From Plakobranchus ocellatus (taxonomy: Eukaryota; Mollusca; Gastropoda; Plakobranchidae), in the NCBI GenBank assembly GCA_019648995.1, contig BLXT01007728.1, positions 653,543 to 690,943 of the forward strand: a stretch of 37,401 bases of DNA, written 5' to 3'. Below, piece after piece: positions 10,501 to 24,300 of the stretch. Within the stretch, counting starts at the first letter, position 1; each line of letters opens with the position of its first letter. Position numbers and translations under genes: made by a program. The notes beneath the pieces were generated by a model. It worked only from the letters and a program-made list of their open reading frames with translations, was not told where the DNA came from and did not search any database.

Positions 10501-13500
10501 ATGTTACTATGTTATTAAAACTTTATCCTTATCTTTGACAATCAACGAATCAGAAATGGGTTTGAAAACTGATGGAACAAGCTGCTGTAACAGTGTAAGA
10601 TTTTTGGGGCAGTGTTATTGTGAATAGTGATGACCAAAAACAAGGAGATGTATACAATGACATCTACTGCTACAGTATGCCCACTAGAATTTTAATAGAG
10701 AGGCAAAGTATTCAACAAAAAAAACCCATGTATTGAAAGCGAGGAGCAAAAAAGTGAATGCTCTTCTTTGGTCAGAGATGATAAAACAACATAAGCGGAG
10801 AAAATTAAAGTTTAAAGCCAAAGGATATCAACCCATGTCTGACCACCTCAAAGCATACTAATAGTAATATCTTGCCCAATGCACTTTCACATAATTCTAA
10901 TCTAAGGCTGTTTGTAATTAGAAGTTTAAGGTAATTCATTTAATGTTATATCATGGATATACAGGTATATGGACATTTCCTTTTGTTTTCTATTCATAAT
11001 TAAGTATAGGTGAAATTGAACAGAAACATCTTTGTCCATCATCTGTTCTCTTTGCAGCCACAAACTGCAAAATTTGAGCTTTTAATATACAGCAAAATTT
11101 CGTTTTTCAAGGACACTTTTTTTTCAATCTCAAGTCTTTATTATTGCTCTAATATTGAAGACTAAAAATTAGCAAAAACATGTATGAAACTCTTTGAAGT
11201 CATGATTAATTTCCCATTCTCCATTCCTCCAAATTAAACTCAGAACTTCCTGAAATCTAATCCTAGCCTTTAGTGCTGGTTGAAACTGTTCACTAGTTGC
11301 ATCGATCTCAGTCATGAAGTATTAATTCCAAAAGCCTTTTCAAAGCTCCAGATCTAGATATTTAAACTAGTTAAATTTTGGATAGCTCAAGATGAAAAAT
11401 TATCCTCCGACACTTCATAAAACTAAAAGGTGGACTCTCTAAATAAAAATCATAAACTAACTAATTATAGTTATTTATATGATTGTTGAGCAAAATATGC
11501 CAAAGATATTTATAAAATGAAAAGTTGTGAGTTTTTATTCTTGTGCAAAGATAAGCAAAAGAAATCTCATACAGTTGTTTTCACTTCTAGTTCAGTGATG
11601 GTACATGAGCACATGTAATTTATATCCCAATTTGATCTGTTGTAGAGTCCAGCTATTGTACTACTATCTTTTGCACTAAGACCAATTCTCTGCATTTTAT
11701 AACTAGAGTGAGAATGTCTGAGTCAAAGCAAGGGACTTTGTGTGAGAACTATCAACTGCAAATCGATGCCAGATATAAAATGTTACTGAAAAGATCAACA
11801 AGAGAATCAAGTCACCATCTCTTTTTGTGTGCTTATACAAGCCCTCTTATAAAACTGTATAATTGACACTTGCCTAAAGAAAAAAAAATAATTTCTTTCA
11901 CTCCCATCAGTAAAAATGGTTTTAAAAGTTAAATTTTAGCTATGCACACTGAAAAAAAAAAAAAAAAAATCATTTAGCCTAATTGAATTTTTCTTCCAAA
12001 TGTTTTTGCACCTCTTCCATATCTTTAACAAAATCAATTGGCTGGATTTTAAATAAGAATATATGTAGGCCTATTCGACATCCAAAAAAGCGTTCAGTTT
12101 CTAAATATCTTTCACATGTACATTATTAAAAGCTTACTGTTACATGCTTCAGAAGTTTAATTATTTATTGTTGTTTTGGTTGCAGTGAAAGAAATTGCTT
12201 TGGGTCGGACAGATACACAAAATATGCATTCACATGATAATTAATAATTTCATGTACGCAAATAATTTCACAACAATACGATCTTAATTTGCCTTAAAAG
12301 ATCAGTCCTAATGAGTCTTATACGACGAAGAATAATTAGGACAGAAACGGAAATTGATGTAGTTGTCATTGGTTTTCTGCTTTTTTAAATTTTGTTTTAA
12401 TAATACAATATGAAAATCTTTTTACATGGAATAAACATGAATACCATTCTTTTTACTAGTTATCTAGTTTTCACCTAATGAAAGTTCTGAAAAAAGACCA
12501 AAGAAATCATCATTTTCTTTTATTTACTTTGTAACCTTTTCTGTCACTCAACCATCTAGTTTAAAAAGACTAAAATGTGCATGAAAAACAAAACAAAAAG
12601 CTCTTGTTATTTGTCCACAATTTTATTTATCAATATTTTTTTATAATGAAAATGATTTGATAGAATTAGATTTTTTTTTTTTTTGATACTGCATCCTTTG
12701 AATTTCAAAATAAAATGAATAATGCATTTAAAAAATCACTACAAGTGCACTCCAGTTAAATTGACGGGAATGGGGTAGATGTTGATGTGATACAAATATT
12801 TTTATATAAATTATAAGAGAATGTTTTAAAATATCAAAGTACAATATACTGAGAGAAAAATGCTCTATTATCTAAGTTAGCCTATCTTTATCTATACCTC
12901 TACTCTAATCTCTGTTCTAAGTTTCCAAAGTATTTTGCACTCTTAAAATACATGTCGACCAATTCTAACAAAAAAAGTTTATTTTTTTCACCACTAGTAA
13001 AATGTTTATTATGGAAAGAATTTCATTTAAACTTGTTCTGAAAGTACATACAGAGCTACTGAGGAGATTAAAAAAAAAGACCTCATATTAATACAAATGA
13101 ATATTAGCTAAAGCATGGCACTATATAACTAAGAAATCTTTTTCACGCAATTGAAGGGAAGAATAGGAACTGAATATATAAACGTTGATACATAAATATA
13201 ATCTGTAGAACTAGAATGCTGATATGAGAGAGATAAGTGGAATGCACTGGATGGGTTTGCTGTGCATATATATCCAATGAGAAAGACAGTAGAGAGACAG
13301 CCTGTAGTATTTTGTTTTCACGTAAAAACTAGGTTTCTGTCATTTAGCTTTTCTAGACCAAAAAAACAACTGTTTAAAATTCAAGTTCCTACAGTTCCAT
13401 CTCATCAAGCTCAAAGTAAAACTGTCCAAAATATTTTCCTCTCTCATATAAAACAAATGCATTTCAAAACTGAAACAAGGGCCCATAAGTAAACCAACAG

Positions 13501-16101
13501 CAATGAAAAAATGCAGCTTCTACCAGTATTAAGATTAGTATTGAGGTGCTGCTTGACAAATAAAAAAAAAACCCATAAAACCAAAATAAATTAAAAGTTT
13601 TGACTTTCAATACAATGCATACAGTCAAAACATAGTGGACTATTTTCCAAATTAAAGTTTGCAGTTGGTCCCATTTTTCTCTTTCTCTTTGCCATTGTCA
13701 ATCAACATTTATTTCAGAAACAGAAAAGTTTACTTATAACACTGCCTTTGTTTCAATAGATACTATTAGTAGAGACTGTTTAAAAAGAAACAAAACAACT
13801 TATGACTAATTATTATCTATATTATTGTTGAGAAAATGTTGCGACTAATGTTGACATAATGAAAAAAAGCTGCAGTTTTATTTCAGCAAAAAAATCTCAT
13901 GTTCATTTCTTGTTCATTGTTGATACAAAAGCATATAATGTTTTTACAACCTAAGTCTAAGATACACCTGTTTATCATATTATTGAAAAAGAAAAAAATT
14001 AAAAACTGACTATACAAAAGCACTAAAACGTTTTTTCTACATATGCCTATGATCCACTTCTGTTTATCACATTATTGTAAAAGACAAAAAGTTTCAATGA
14101 AGAGCTATCAAATTAACTTTTTTCATTGATCAAAGTGCTCCAGATGTAAGATCATCGACTTTTCAGCTTTCTTAAATTTGAGCTCATTGTCATAAATGAA
14201 TAAAAGTTCAATTTTTTAGATCCTGCAAATACGACCATGGATGACATTCTTTCCTTTGTCTTAACTTATCCTTTGAATGCCAACTCATGCTAATAAATGT
14301 AACCAAAAGAAAACACCTTTTTCATTCACCATAAGATCAAACTTAACATGTTGCATGAAATGTGCAGCGTAAGAAAGATTCACAAAATGGCATCCCCTTA
14401 AGCAAAGAATGACATTTCATCGTTTGTAAAAAATATATATATGAGCAATTCAAATTTCTTTATTCAATTTCCAATATGAAGGCTTTACTTGTATAGATAT
14501 TTCATTAGTATAGGAAACAGTAAAACTTCAGACAATTCAGACTCTCATTTCTAGAGTACAATCTCTGGAGCTACAAAAGATTTCACATGTATATGCGATT
14601 CTTTGTGCAAATTGGATATATCAGCACCAAGAGAATATTAAGTTGATATTAGAGAAAAATTCGTTGAAATTCTCAAGGCAAGTCTACATTATGTTGGGAC
14701 CCATGCTTTCACATTATCTACACAGAATCAAGTGCTAAATATACACATAAAAAATATAGGTATAAAATATGAGGGCAGAAATATAACTAATCAGAGGTAT
14801 GCTAATGTTACAGCATTATTAGAAGGAAACAGTCAAGCATGAAAAGAATATTGGACATTGACATTGAGACTGCAGGCACATGAGCAGGATTGAAAGTGAA
14901 GGCAAAGAAGACTTACGTACATTATGTGGGAGAGAGGCAAACCAGCAGGCATTTCGATAAATAAATCTCCTCTTGAAAACAATTCAAATATTTCGATCAC
15001 ATAAATCAGGGAAAGGCGCATGTGACATTAAAATGAGAATCCATGGTGAACTCTAGAATGCAAAACAGAAAGAAAAAGTAACAAACAAATCCCAAACTGA
15101 TGACTGATGTATTAAAAAATCTTACATGGAATTTCAAAAGAGAATACAAAAATAAGATTGAGGCAACTTAGATTTTTGTATGACATATGCCATTTTTTAG
15201 GTATCAAATAAATAGAGAAGTATTTATCACAACTTAAATATAATTATTCAAAAGCAAGGTATTTGAAAACAATGAATAAAAAAAAATGATATATCGTATA
15301 CTTTTATACTTTACTGATGAAATTAGAAAAAAGAAGAAAAATCTGATGAAAATGACAGAGCAAGGAAAGAATGATGCAGAACTATATAGGCACACACTGC
15401 AATTTTATATCACAACTATCACTCAGTATCAGTGACAAATGTCTATAGACCATCAGCCAGATAGCTTGGAAAAACAGTAATTAAAAAGCAAAGAATAGTA
15501 CATGTAGGTAAAAACCTATACATGAGACTTTTTTTCTCTGGCTTTGTCTTTCAAAACATATCTCTTTATCCAACCTTAAAATGGGACTATAGAGCTAAAA
15601 AAAGATGTTAGTGCATGGATTATATCATTATTATTGATATGAAATTAAATGACGTCAATATGAATGGAGTGCACTGTAGCATTTATCTCTTGAGTAATAA
15701 GCTTTAGAGAAAAGGCTGAAAATCAGTAATATTTAAAAGACAAAAAGATGCATGCCAAATTTGCCAAAATTGTTCAAATCATGCAGGTCTCAAGAATTGG
15801 AATTAATAATCTTATTAATTATTAAAACAAAGAGTAAATCTTTAAAACAATGATTATGTTTCCAGTTAACATAATAAACTTAAAAATAAAAGTATTTTGA
15901 ACCCTCTGATTTTGAAACCCAATTGAAATTAAGTTACTAAGGAATACATGTATATGTATAATAATTGGAGAAAAAAACGTCTTTTGAGAATGAATACATA
16001 AATCAAAGTCTCTTTTCCAGTCTTATCAAGAACTGGATTTTTTCAGCATGGCAAATTACAGCACAGGAGAATGTATAAATAAGTCTAGCACTAGATATCT
16101 A
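7540..16101. other. TMEM11 3' flank and intergenic DNA, no gene seen
   Basis: More than 8 kb of AT-rich sequence, full of A and T homopolymers (for example an A run of about 17 near 8805-8823). The open frames in it are short and match nothing I know. Small self-complementary structures are present: a 12-bp inverted pair TATCAAGTGCCT (8243-8254 and 8314-8325) and a perfect 16-bp palindrome ACATGGAATTCCATGT (8787-8802). The left part may be TMEM11 3' UTR. I see no tRNA, rRNA or microRNA-like gene that I would defend. Confidence 0.5.
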
Positions 16102-16345
16102 AGAGGGATGTCCGAAAAGAAACAGGAAAAGGGGCATAACTCAAAGAGTTTTGATCAGATAAATTTGAAACTCACACAGATTGAAGTTCACTCTTCCACT
16201 ACTTCTCAACGTAATCCCTGTGTAGATCGATGCATTTTTACCAGCGCGACAGCACTGAATTGATACCCACTCGTAGTTTTGCCCAGTCATATTCACTGTC
16301 ATTACGCCAGATTGGTAGGTGTGGGGACACAAACATCAGAAGTTA
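16102..16345 (-). pseudogene. mariner-family transposase 3' remnant with terminal repeat
   Basis: Read on the minus strand, 16345 down to about 16196 gives the C-terminal end of a mariner transposase: EYDWAKLRVGINSVLSRW, an internal stop (TAA), then KCIDLHRDYVEK and a TAG stop. The RW-KCI-x-GDYVEK ending is a signature of mariner transposases; here the G is R. The 3' untranslated part runs to a terminal TTCGGACATCCCTCT abutting TA at 16100-16101, consistent with a mariner terminal repeat and TA target. The catalytic D,D34D region and the other end are gone, so this is a dead fragment. Confidence 0.8.
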
Positions 16346-18086
16346 GTACTGCAGAAAAATCATCACAACTTAGACCAGTTACTCAAAATCCCAAAGGGTG
16401 GCTAAGGTCTAAGTTATGGCTCAATACCCATGAAAATGAAGGCAAATCCTTTGATAAACAATTTAATAAAATTGTATCTACCCTCTATTCAAATAAAAAA
16501 AGACTCCCCTACACCAAAAAAAAAAAAATACGAAAATAAAACAAACTTCATTAAAAGAAGAATGATGGCATCCATGTTTGCAATGACCAGGGAGAGTAAA
16601 TATTAAAAAATTAATCGATTCAGCAATACCTGTTTGAATTACTATTGGTACTCACTTGATAAAGATAAATGCATGGGTCAAACAGCTATTGCCGATTGAT
16701 TCATATTTTCCCAATAATTTTGACAAATCTGTGTTGACTAAGGATGAATTTTTAAATGATACAAGATGCTGAACAAAACATGTATCAAAATTGATCTTTT
16801 CCCTTCTATACAACTTGAGGAAAAAAGTCGTAAAATTGTTTAACATGAACAAAATGAAGGAAATCTGAAACAGCGAGAAAGGCTTCATAGACATTATGAA
16901 TGAGAAATTGACTGGTTGGTCAAATAATTTTTTTTTCATCATTGTTACAAAATACCCACAAGGCTCTTCCACCTGGTAAAGTATATTCCGAGTAAAATAT
17001 ACAAATTTATAAGTGAGTTGAATTGTTCCATATTATAAATGGAGTTAATGAGGGTGAACAAAGAATAAAAGAGAGAGAAGAGAAGAACAAGAGAGTACAT
17101 GCGAGAGAGAGAGGGGGGAGGCGGGGGGAGAGTTATAGTGGCTCTAGACAGTAAACACATTGAGAGTATCAGCTGTACTCACAATATCATTATCTGAGAT
17201 TTTAAAGAGAGAAGCCCTGTATGACGTACTGTGTGCATGAAATAATAAATGACCTCTGAGCTTTCAGGTACTGAAATATTTACTAAATGGGTCATTTTAA
17301 CATCCAGATTGCCCACCTCATGCTTATTCAGGCATTTATTTGAGGAATTCTTATTGACCTAGATGTAAAAATACAAATATTATCCCCTTAAGAAGAATAT
17401 CTGTGTCAATTTTTTTTTAACCAACAATGTCAATGTTTAATCTGACACATCACACCACAGTGGACTAGTTTGAACAAGCCTCTTCAGAACTACATGTATT
17501 CTGATTTACAATAAAAAAAAAAGGATAATAATAATTTCTAATTTTTTTTTTTTTTTTTTTTTTAATTAAATAATGATATTCTTTTATCTTTGGATAATTC
17601 TTTTTCATTTGAAAGAGTAAAAAAAACAGCTAAACATAAACATGAAATAGAGATAATGAGCTGACCTTAACAAATACTTCTTCAATGGCTTGATAAATGA
17701 CCTTCACTTTACAAAAATTCAACTTTATTACTGAGCAAATAAAAGATTTCAGTTCAACATAAAGCCAGCATAATTTCTCGTTTTAATAATTTTTTTTTCC
17801 AACATAAACAAATATATATATATATATATTCATAATCTAGAGGATAAAATCAAATTTATCAACTTATATCACACCTGAAAAAATTAACACAAAAAAAAAG
17901 GTAAAATCACAAAAATATTTCATTATGCTATCACTGATTCAACATGATTAAAACTTTCTGTAACAATAAACCCCTTGTAAAAAAACCTACAAGTAAAACA
18001 AATGGTAAATTAAAGACAATTAATGCACTAATGAATCATCAGTTTAAAACAATTGCAAAAATAAAGGTTTAATAATTATGCTAATT
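16346..18086. other. Non-coding flank downstream of DHRS7B
   Basis: AT-rich sequence with a purine-rich GAGA tract at 17070-17130, a run of about 24 T at 17540-17563 and (TA)n at 17813-17830. The part nearest 18086 is presumably the DHRS7B 3' UTR: on the minus strand an AATAAA lies at 17724-17729, about 360 bases past the stop. No gene was recognised. Confidence 0.5.
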
Positions 18087-18355
18087 TCATTTGTGTTTAT
18101 CATTTGCTGAAAGTTCCTTCTTTGCTCTGCGTGCCATGATTTTGAAGTACAGCCAAGGGGCTAAAACCCGCAAACATATCGCCAGTTTAACGTAAAAAGG
18201 TGCTAAGATAAGCTCATCACATCTTCGCTGCACACAGTTGACAATCTTTTGGGCAACAAAGTGTGGATCATAGCCATTAAGGGTTGTTTGGTCATGCTCT
18301 GAAATGTTCAACAGAACTGTGTCAGTTAGACATTGTTTATCAGGTGATGACAACA
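18087..18355 (-). CDS. DHRS7B: DHRS7B coding exon 6 (last)
   Basis: The acceptor reads TTTTTTCCAG, with AG at 18357-18356. The exon begins TG and completes Met241 with the A from exon 5. It encodes residues 241-329, a substrate-side and C-terminal membrane-proximal part with the conserved [17 protein letters not shown], and ends at a stop at 18087. The tail ANDKHK is basic and polar. Confidence 0.93.
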
Positions 18356-21300
18356 CTGGAAAAAAGCAGTATTAATGCAAAAAAATTTGAGGAAAAAAAG
18401 GCAATTCTTTCACTAGCATTAATTATCTTGTAATAACAGGGTTGTCAATATTCCTGAATATAATAGAGAAAAAGAAAAATTATTGAAGTAAAAAAGAGCC
18501 CCAAGGTAATGATGAATCAGACTTTACCCATAACTTTAGAAAAGTTTTTACTAAGATTTGCAGTACTGTAACACTTAATTTAGTATTGTGGCCTCTGAAT
18601 CTGTGTAGGTGCGTACAGTGTATTTAAAATGAAAAAAAGTTTGCTGTTTTGATAAATGCTTGAAGTCTTGAAGTGAAGGAGAGGAGTTAATGTTTGCGTC
18701 CAAACTCCATCCAATAAGTAGGTCTGTAGTTTGCATGGTATTCTAGGCTTGTTAAGACAAGCAAGCACTGTAAGGCCCAGTGCTTTTCTTGAGCCATACA
18801 GATTTTCTTCCACAGCTGATGTTGTAGCCAACATTTTTGTATTCTCACCCCAACAGTAAAACAGACTTTAGATAGAGACCTGAGAACTTGAAAATAAGAA
18901 GGCTAGTGAAACCTTGGTGTGGGACAACATGACACAAAGCCAGACAAATGAAGGAGGCAGGAAAGAGCCAGATTTAAGCAATATGGATAAAGGATAAAGT
19001 ATGTCCTGAGCAAGTGAAGTGAGGCAAATCATACTCCTCCAAACATGGTCCAGGCAGGCAGTTAATGTACTATGCCCAATAATATCAAAGTGATTCAGCT
19101 CCAAATTAGTGGGACTGGAAGCCCAACCCTACTAAAACAGTGATCATGACAATAAATGCTAAAGTAGAGATAGATAGATATAAATAAAGGAAGAAAGCTT
19201 GGAAAATATCACAGAGTTTAAACATTTTGGAAGCTTAGCAATCGAGAAAAACAATACTGAAAAAGAAAAAGGAAAAATCAGGATTTCATAAGCCTCTCCA
19301 ATATTTTGGGATATGAAAGCAATATGGAAATCAAGTGCACATAGCACCGAAACTAAACTGAGGTTGTATAAATTAAATGTTAGATCAGTTTACTGCATGC
19401 TTGTGAGATATGGCACCATCAAACACATAAAAAGCAAACTTAGGGATTTTGGAAAGAAATATTTTTATAGTTAATCTTCGGAATCTGGAGGAAATTGAGG
19501 ATTATAAACTAGGAATAGCATCCAAGACAAGAATAAATTGAATTGTGCAAGAGATCCAAAGAAAGCTGGAGTTGGCTGGTAAATCTCCTCCAAATGACTG
19601 GGAACTGCTAAATTAATTATTGCCCTTAGTTGGAATCCACAAGGCACAAGAGAGGCAGACGAGGAGGCACATGGATGAGGACAATGGCTGAAAAAGAGTT
19701 CAAGTTTGATCTATTTGACTTAAGCTTAGCGAAACAAGGTATTAATCAGAACCTATTTCTCTCAACAGTGGGAGGCAGTAGAGGCTAATTTTTCTTTAAA
19801 AAATAAAATAATACGTTCTGTTAGGAATATTTTCTGTTTTTAAACAGCATAAATCAGCATCAAATCAAAAAACAACAAATTGAAGATTTTCATTTGATAG
19901 ACTGAATAAGCACAGTGGGTCTATAAATCTAGATCTTGACTTCTGAATCATACATATTGTATGTGTTTTTATGTTTTTATGCATAAAGCCCATCCCCCAC
20001 AAGGTGATCTAAGGCATTCAGGCCCTAGTCAGGCCAGGGCATCATTGGCAGGTTTAGGCCTGAATCTAGAAAGTTCCTTACAGATTTCAAGACCAGTTCT
20101 TCAGCCACTCATGCAGGTTCGAATGAGAGTTTGTATAAAGCATAAAATAATTTGTGAAACCATGCTTTAATCATGTTCATCAAATGTAAATATGCAGATA
20201 TGTACCTGTAACTTTAAAAATTTCATTCCTTTGAAGAAGAACAAATATAAAATTTTTTTTAATGGAAGTCAAAATAAAACTTTTGATTCAAAACAAAAAC
20301 TAGATTATAAACCCATACAAATGACTACCCAAAAAGCAATCCTCACTAAAAAGGAAATTTAAAGTAAAATAGGCACTTCTTAAAACAGGGCCAAATCAAT
20401 AGCATATTGTTTTTCATACATTTTAAATAACTGAATCCTATCCTAAATTTCCTTTCTGTGAGTAATTTAATGGTGCAAATTTCACAAAGATTATGCCAGT
20501 AGTCTATCAAAGTGCTTTAGTTTAAGCTATCCAAAAAAAAAAAGCATCTAAACTTGTATTTAAAAAGCCAACTCTGAAAAATCAATGCCCTGTGTATAGA
20601 CATTTTATAAAAAAGATTAAAAATAACTTTTAATTTATAGACATTTTATAAAAAAGATTAAATATAACTTTTAAACTGTTCTGAATAGCTGCAAAGGAAA
20701 AAAAATTAAGTAAGAATCACTGATGATTTTGAAGAGAAAAAAAACCACAAAGGCAAGTCCCCTATATACATGGTTTATCTTTCAGCATGATTTTAACTTG
20801 ACTGTCATAGGGTTAAATTCATCCTTTTAAAAAGCACTTCAATTTGGTCTGTTTTTCTTATTGTGGATAAAGCATTGGGGTTCTGATGCTTCGAGAAACA
20901 GAATGAAAATACCTTTCATAAAATAATATAGATTTAATTCTAGACATCTTATCTCCTCTTTTCCTGGGTACAGTAGTTAATCTTTTTTCATTTAAAAAAG
21001 CAAGCACATGCATTTCTCCATTATCCCAAAAGCACCTTAACAATAACTATATCGAAGATAAAATAAAATTGAATTTTCAAACTTACTGCCATGAGTTGAG
21101 CCATCTGCAGAGAGCGCATTCAGGGAGAGGTTTGTGCGGATATAATAAGGACTGACCACACACACATTGATGCCATAATGTTCTACTTCTGCCCTCAGAC
21201 TGTCAAAGTATGCTTGCATGGCATGTTTTGAAGCAGCATCTAAAAAATGTGTAAAAACAAAAATACAAAAAAAATAATGATGATAATAACAATAAAAATA

Positions 21301-24300
21301 AAAAACCAAAATTTTTTTTAATTGATAAAAAAAATTAATAAAATGAGTTGAACAATTCCATTTCTGATAATCACATATGTGATGCGTTCTGTCAAAACGG
21401 GGCATAAGGTACCCTCGAGCTGTTATGAGATATTTATACCATTGTATAGTTCAGGTCTTAAGCTTTATTTTGACACCAAGTTTATGTCAATTGGATAATT
21501 TTTGGCTCAGCTATGGGCATTTGAAGATGGTTGGTACGTGAAAAGCAAAAACTTGTTTTATTGAGAAAACTGAGTTTAAAATTTTGAATATATCTGCATA
21601 GCAATCAATAGGTTCTAATTATTCAAGAGTTACAAAATTTGGCAGTCACAATGAGCACATAATGCTTGACACGCACACAAAATTTCACACTGTTTCCTGC
21701 AGTTTTCTTTATTTTAAAGCACATTATACATTCCATAACTCACCCCAACAATGCAAAATAAAGGGAAAATGCAGTCTCAGAAGATTTTGCACAATAATTT
21801 ATTTATGAGTTCATTTAATTTATATCAATTCAAAAACAGTGCTATATTTAAAAAGTTTAGGTTTTCCCGATTACAGTGATACCAAACAATGCCAGAATGG
21901 CTTGTTGATCAATGACCAAAATCATTGGTTAAAAAAGGTTATGATTAGCGTAATTCTCGTTCAAGAATTGGACCTCTGTCAAAGAAATGCCGCTAAAGTG
22001 TATTTTCAAACGCAAAAACATTGTTTTTTCATAATAAACCTCAAGACTAATGTCTTTAGGATCGGAATATGCAATAAAAAATTTTAGCTAAAAAAATAGT
22101 GTATTAACTTTACACAGCAATATCTCAAAATAAGCCAGGGTACCTTATGCCCCGGTTTGACAGAACGCGTCACATATGCTTTTTAAAACTTCCTTCATTC
22201 CTTTTCTCCCTGAAAGTCACACATCATTTTCATGTAAACTCTGAAATATGAGAAGGTTTTCAAAAACTTAGTGCTAACACATCTTTTCTACATATTTTAA
22301 TGCTTCATTGTACTCAGTGATTTTCTACATATTCTTATGCTTCGCTGTACCCAATCATGTAAAAACAACTTTGGCCCAATATAGATGGATTTCAGATGGA
22401 ATATTTGTTCAGGATCTAACCAAACATAAGGTAATATTAAAATTAAGTCAAGAAAAAAAGACTTACGACAATTCCATTGGTCTTAAGGCCTGCCAAATAA
22501 GTTGCAGGTCACATTTTCAACATTTTTAATGATTGACACAGCCAGAAAGTTCTTTCTATGAGTTTAGCATACAGAGTGCACAGAGCTAGATTATTCTGAA
22601 CCAGAATGTGTGATTTTTGGGGGGGATATTTGGTTTTCGAAAAAGCATTTTAAAGCAGGGTAAAGCGACCTAATTTTTATTTTTCAAAAGTTTTATATGC
22701 CACATGAGACTCGATAGAACTGGTTTCTAGATGTTTTTGCATGAGATGTATTGTATCACAAAAATAACTATCATGGCCATATTCCTACTTAAAATTCTTC
22801 TCACATTATTTTGCTCTTCCCCCATTTCATCGGCAAAAAAAAAAAATAAATAATATGATCAATGAAGCTTCATGACAGATGTATTTTAAAAAACAAATAA
22901 ATAAAGTGAAATTGGTGTTGAGCTTTGTTTCAATGTTTGAGCCAAAGGTTATGAGGTGTCAGATTAATTTTGAAGAAAACATGTCAAGTGACTGGAAAAT
23001 ATATCAATGTCTTTTTATAAATATCAGGTTTTTAAAGAAATACCTCCTTCTCACTTACAAGCTGATCGATGTGGTATAGCCATCCGGCCCTGGACGCTGC
23101 TTATGCATACAATATGCCCGCTTTTCTGTTCAACCATGAAAGGAAGTATTGCTGTAAAATAGATGAGAAAGAAGTCACATCATCATAAAGTATTACTGAC
23201 AAGTACTAGAAGAGCACAAAAGCAAAACCCAAAGAGTTTTGGAACTATGTCCTTACAGATAGGCTGCATGCATATACACACATACATTTTTTCTACTATT
23301 CTGCTGAAAAAATGAACAGAAAATTTGAACAATAAATATCGTATCAGTATCAGATCTTTCATATGCTGAATCCAGTTGCAATAAACTGAGGATAAGCACA
23401 TTGCAAAGGGACCCATTACTATTGTATAAATTCTGTCTATCAGTATTGGCTGTCTAAGAAAATCATTAAGCAGCCTACTCTTTGAACAGGAGATCATCAA
23501 TTCTGCTGCAGCCAAATAAAAAGCAGCAGCATCCATAGATTTAACACTGACAATACTACTCTTAAATTGGCTACAGCAGAATTTTCCAAGGGGTCTCCCA
23601 TTTGTTAGTGGACGGAAGCACACCCTCAATTTCCTTGGTAGGAGCTGCACTAGTGGCATGTTTCCAACAGTTACAAGCAGTAGCCAAATTTTTGCACTGA
23701 CATTATCAACAGTCAAAAATGAAAAATTACATGTTGAAGAAAAATGGCCCAAATACTTTATTTCTCTGAAGAAAATGAAATATTTTCTGGATATATCTTC
23801 TGCATTAAAAAACATCATTAAGAATCCAGGAAAAAGATCCCTGAAGGTTAGAGTAGAGGGGTTAACATTTTCTGAGGCAGGGTCTAAAACAAACAGACAG
23901 TTGATAATGATGACAGAATGCTCAGGCGTTAAAAATCATGGAAATAGATATTTACTGTATTTACATCTTTCCAGCTCATACATAAAGTTTGGATTTTGGA
24001 TCTATAATATTGAACATGAAAACTGCAACATTAATGCAAGCAAGATGTTGAGCAACTCCGGCAAAATCATTTACTCTTCTCTTTATCCTAGATTTAGNNN
24101 NNNNNNNNNNNNNNNNNNNNNNNNNNNNNNNNNNNNNNNNNNNNNNNNNNNNNNNNNNNNNNNNNNNNNNNNNNNNNNNNNNNNNNNNNNNNNNNNNNNN
24201 NNNNNNNNNNNNNNNNNNNNNNNNNNNNNNNNNNNNNNNNNNNNNNNNNNNNNNNNNNNNNNNNNNNNNNNNNNNNNNNNNNNNNNNNNNNNNNNNNNNN

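Noticed and set aside
14833-15021. Minus-strand frame with a consensus-like donor (GTAC|GTAAGTCTT) as a possible extra exon
   Set aside because: It has no acceptor or in-phase partner, lies beyond the DHRS7B stop, and encodes nothing recognisable.
16048-16539. Two plus-strand frames of 71 and 86 codons
   Set aside because: The first is antisense to the mariner remnant. The second runs from it into unrelated AT-rich sequence and ends in a Lys run from an A-tract.
21240-21405. Upstream extension of DHRS7B exon 5 to an ATG at 21405
   Set aside because: It crosses the splice acceptor at 21241-21240 into intron and transposon. Exon 4 joins in phase exactly at Tyr190.
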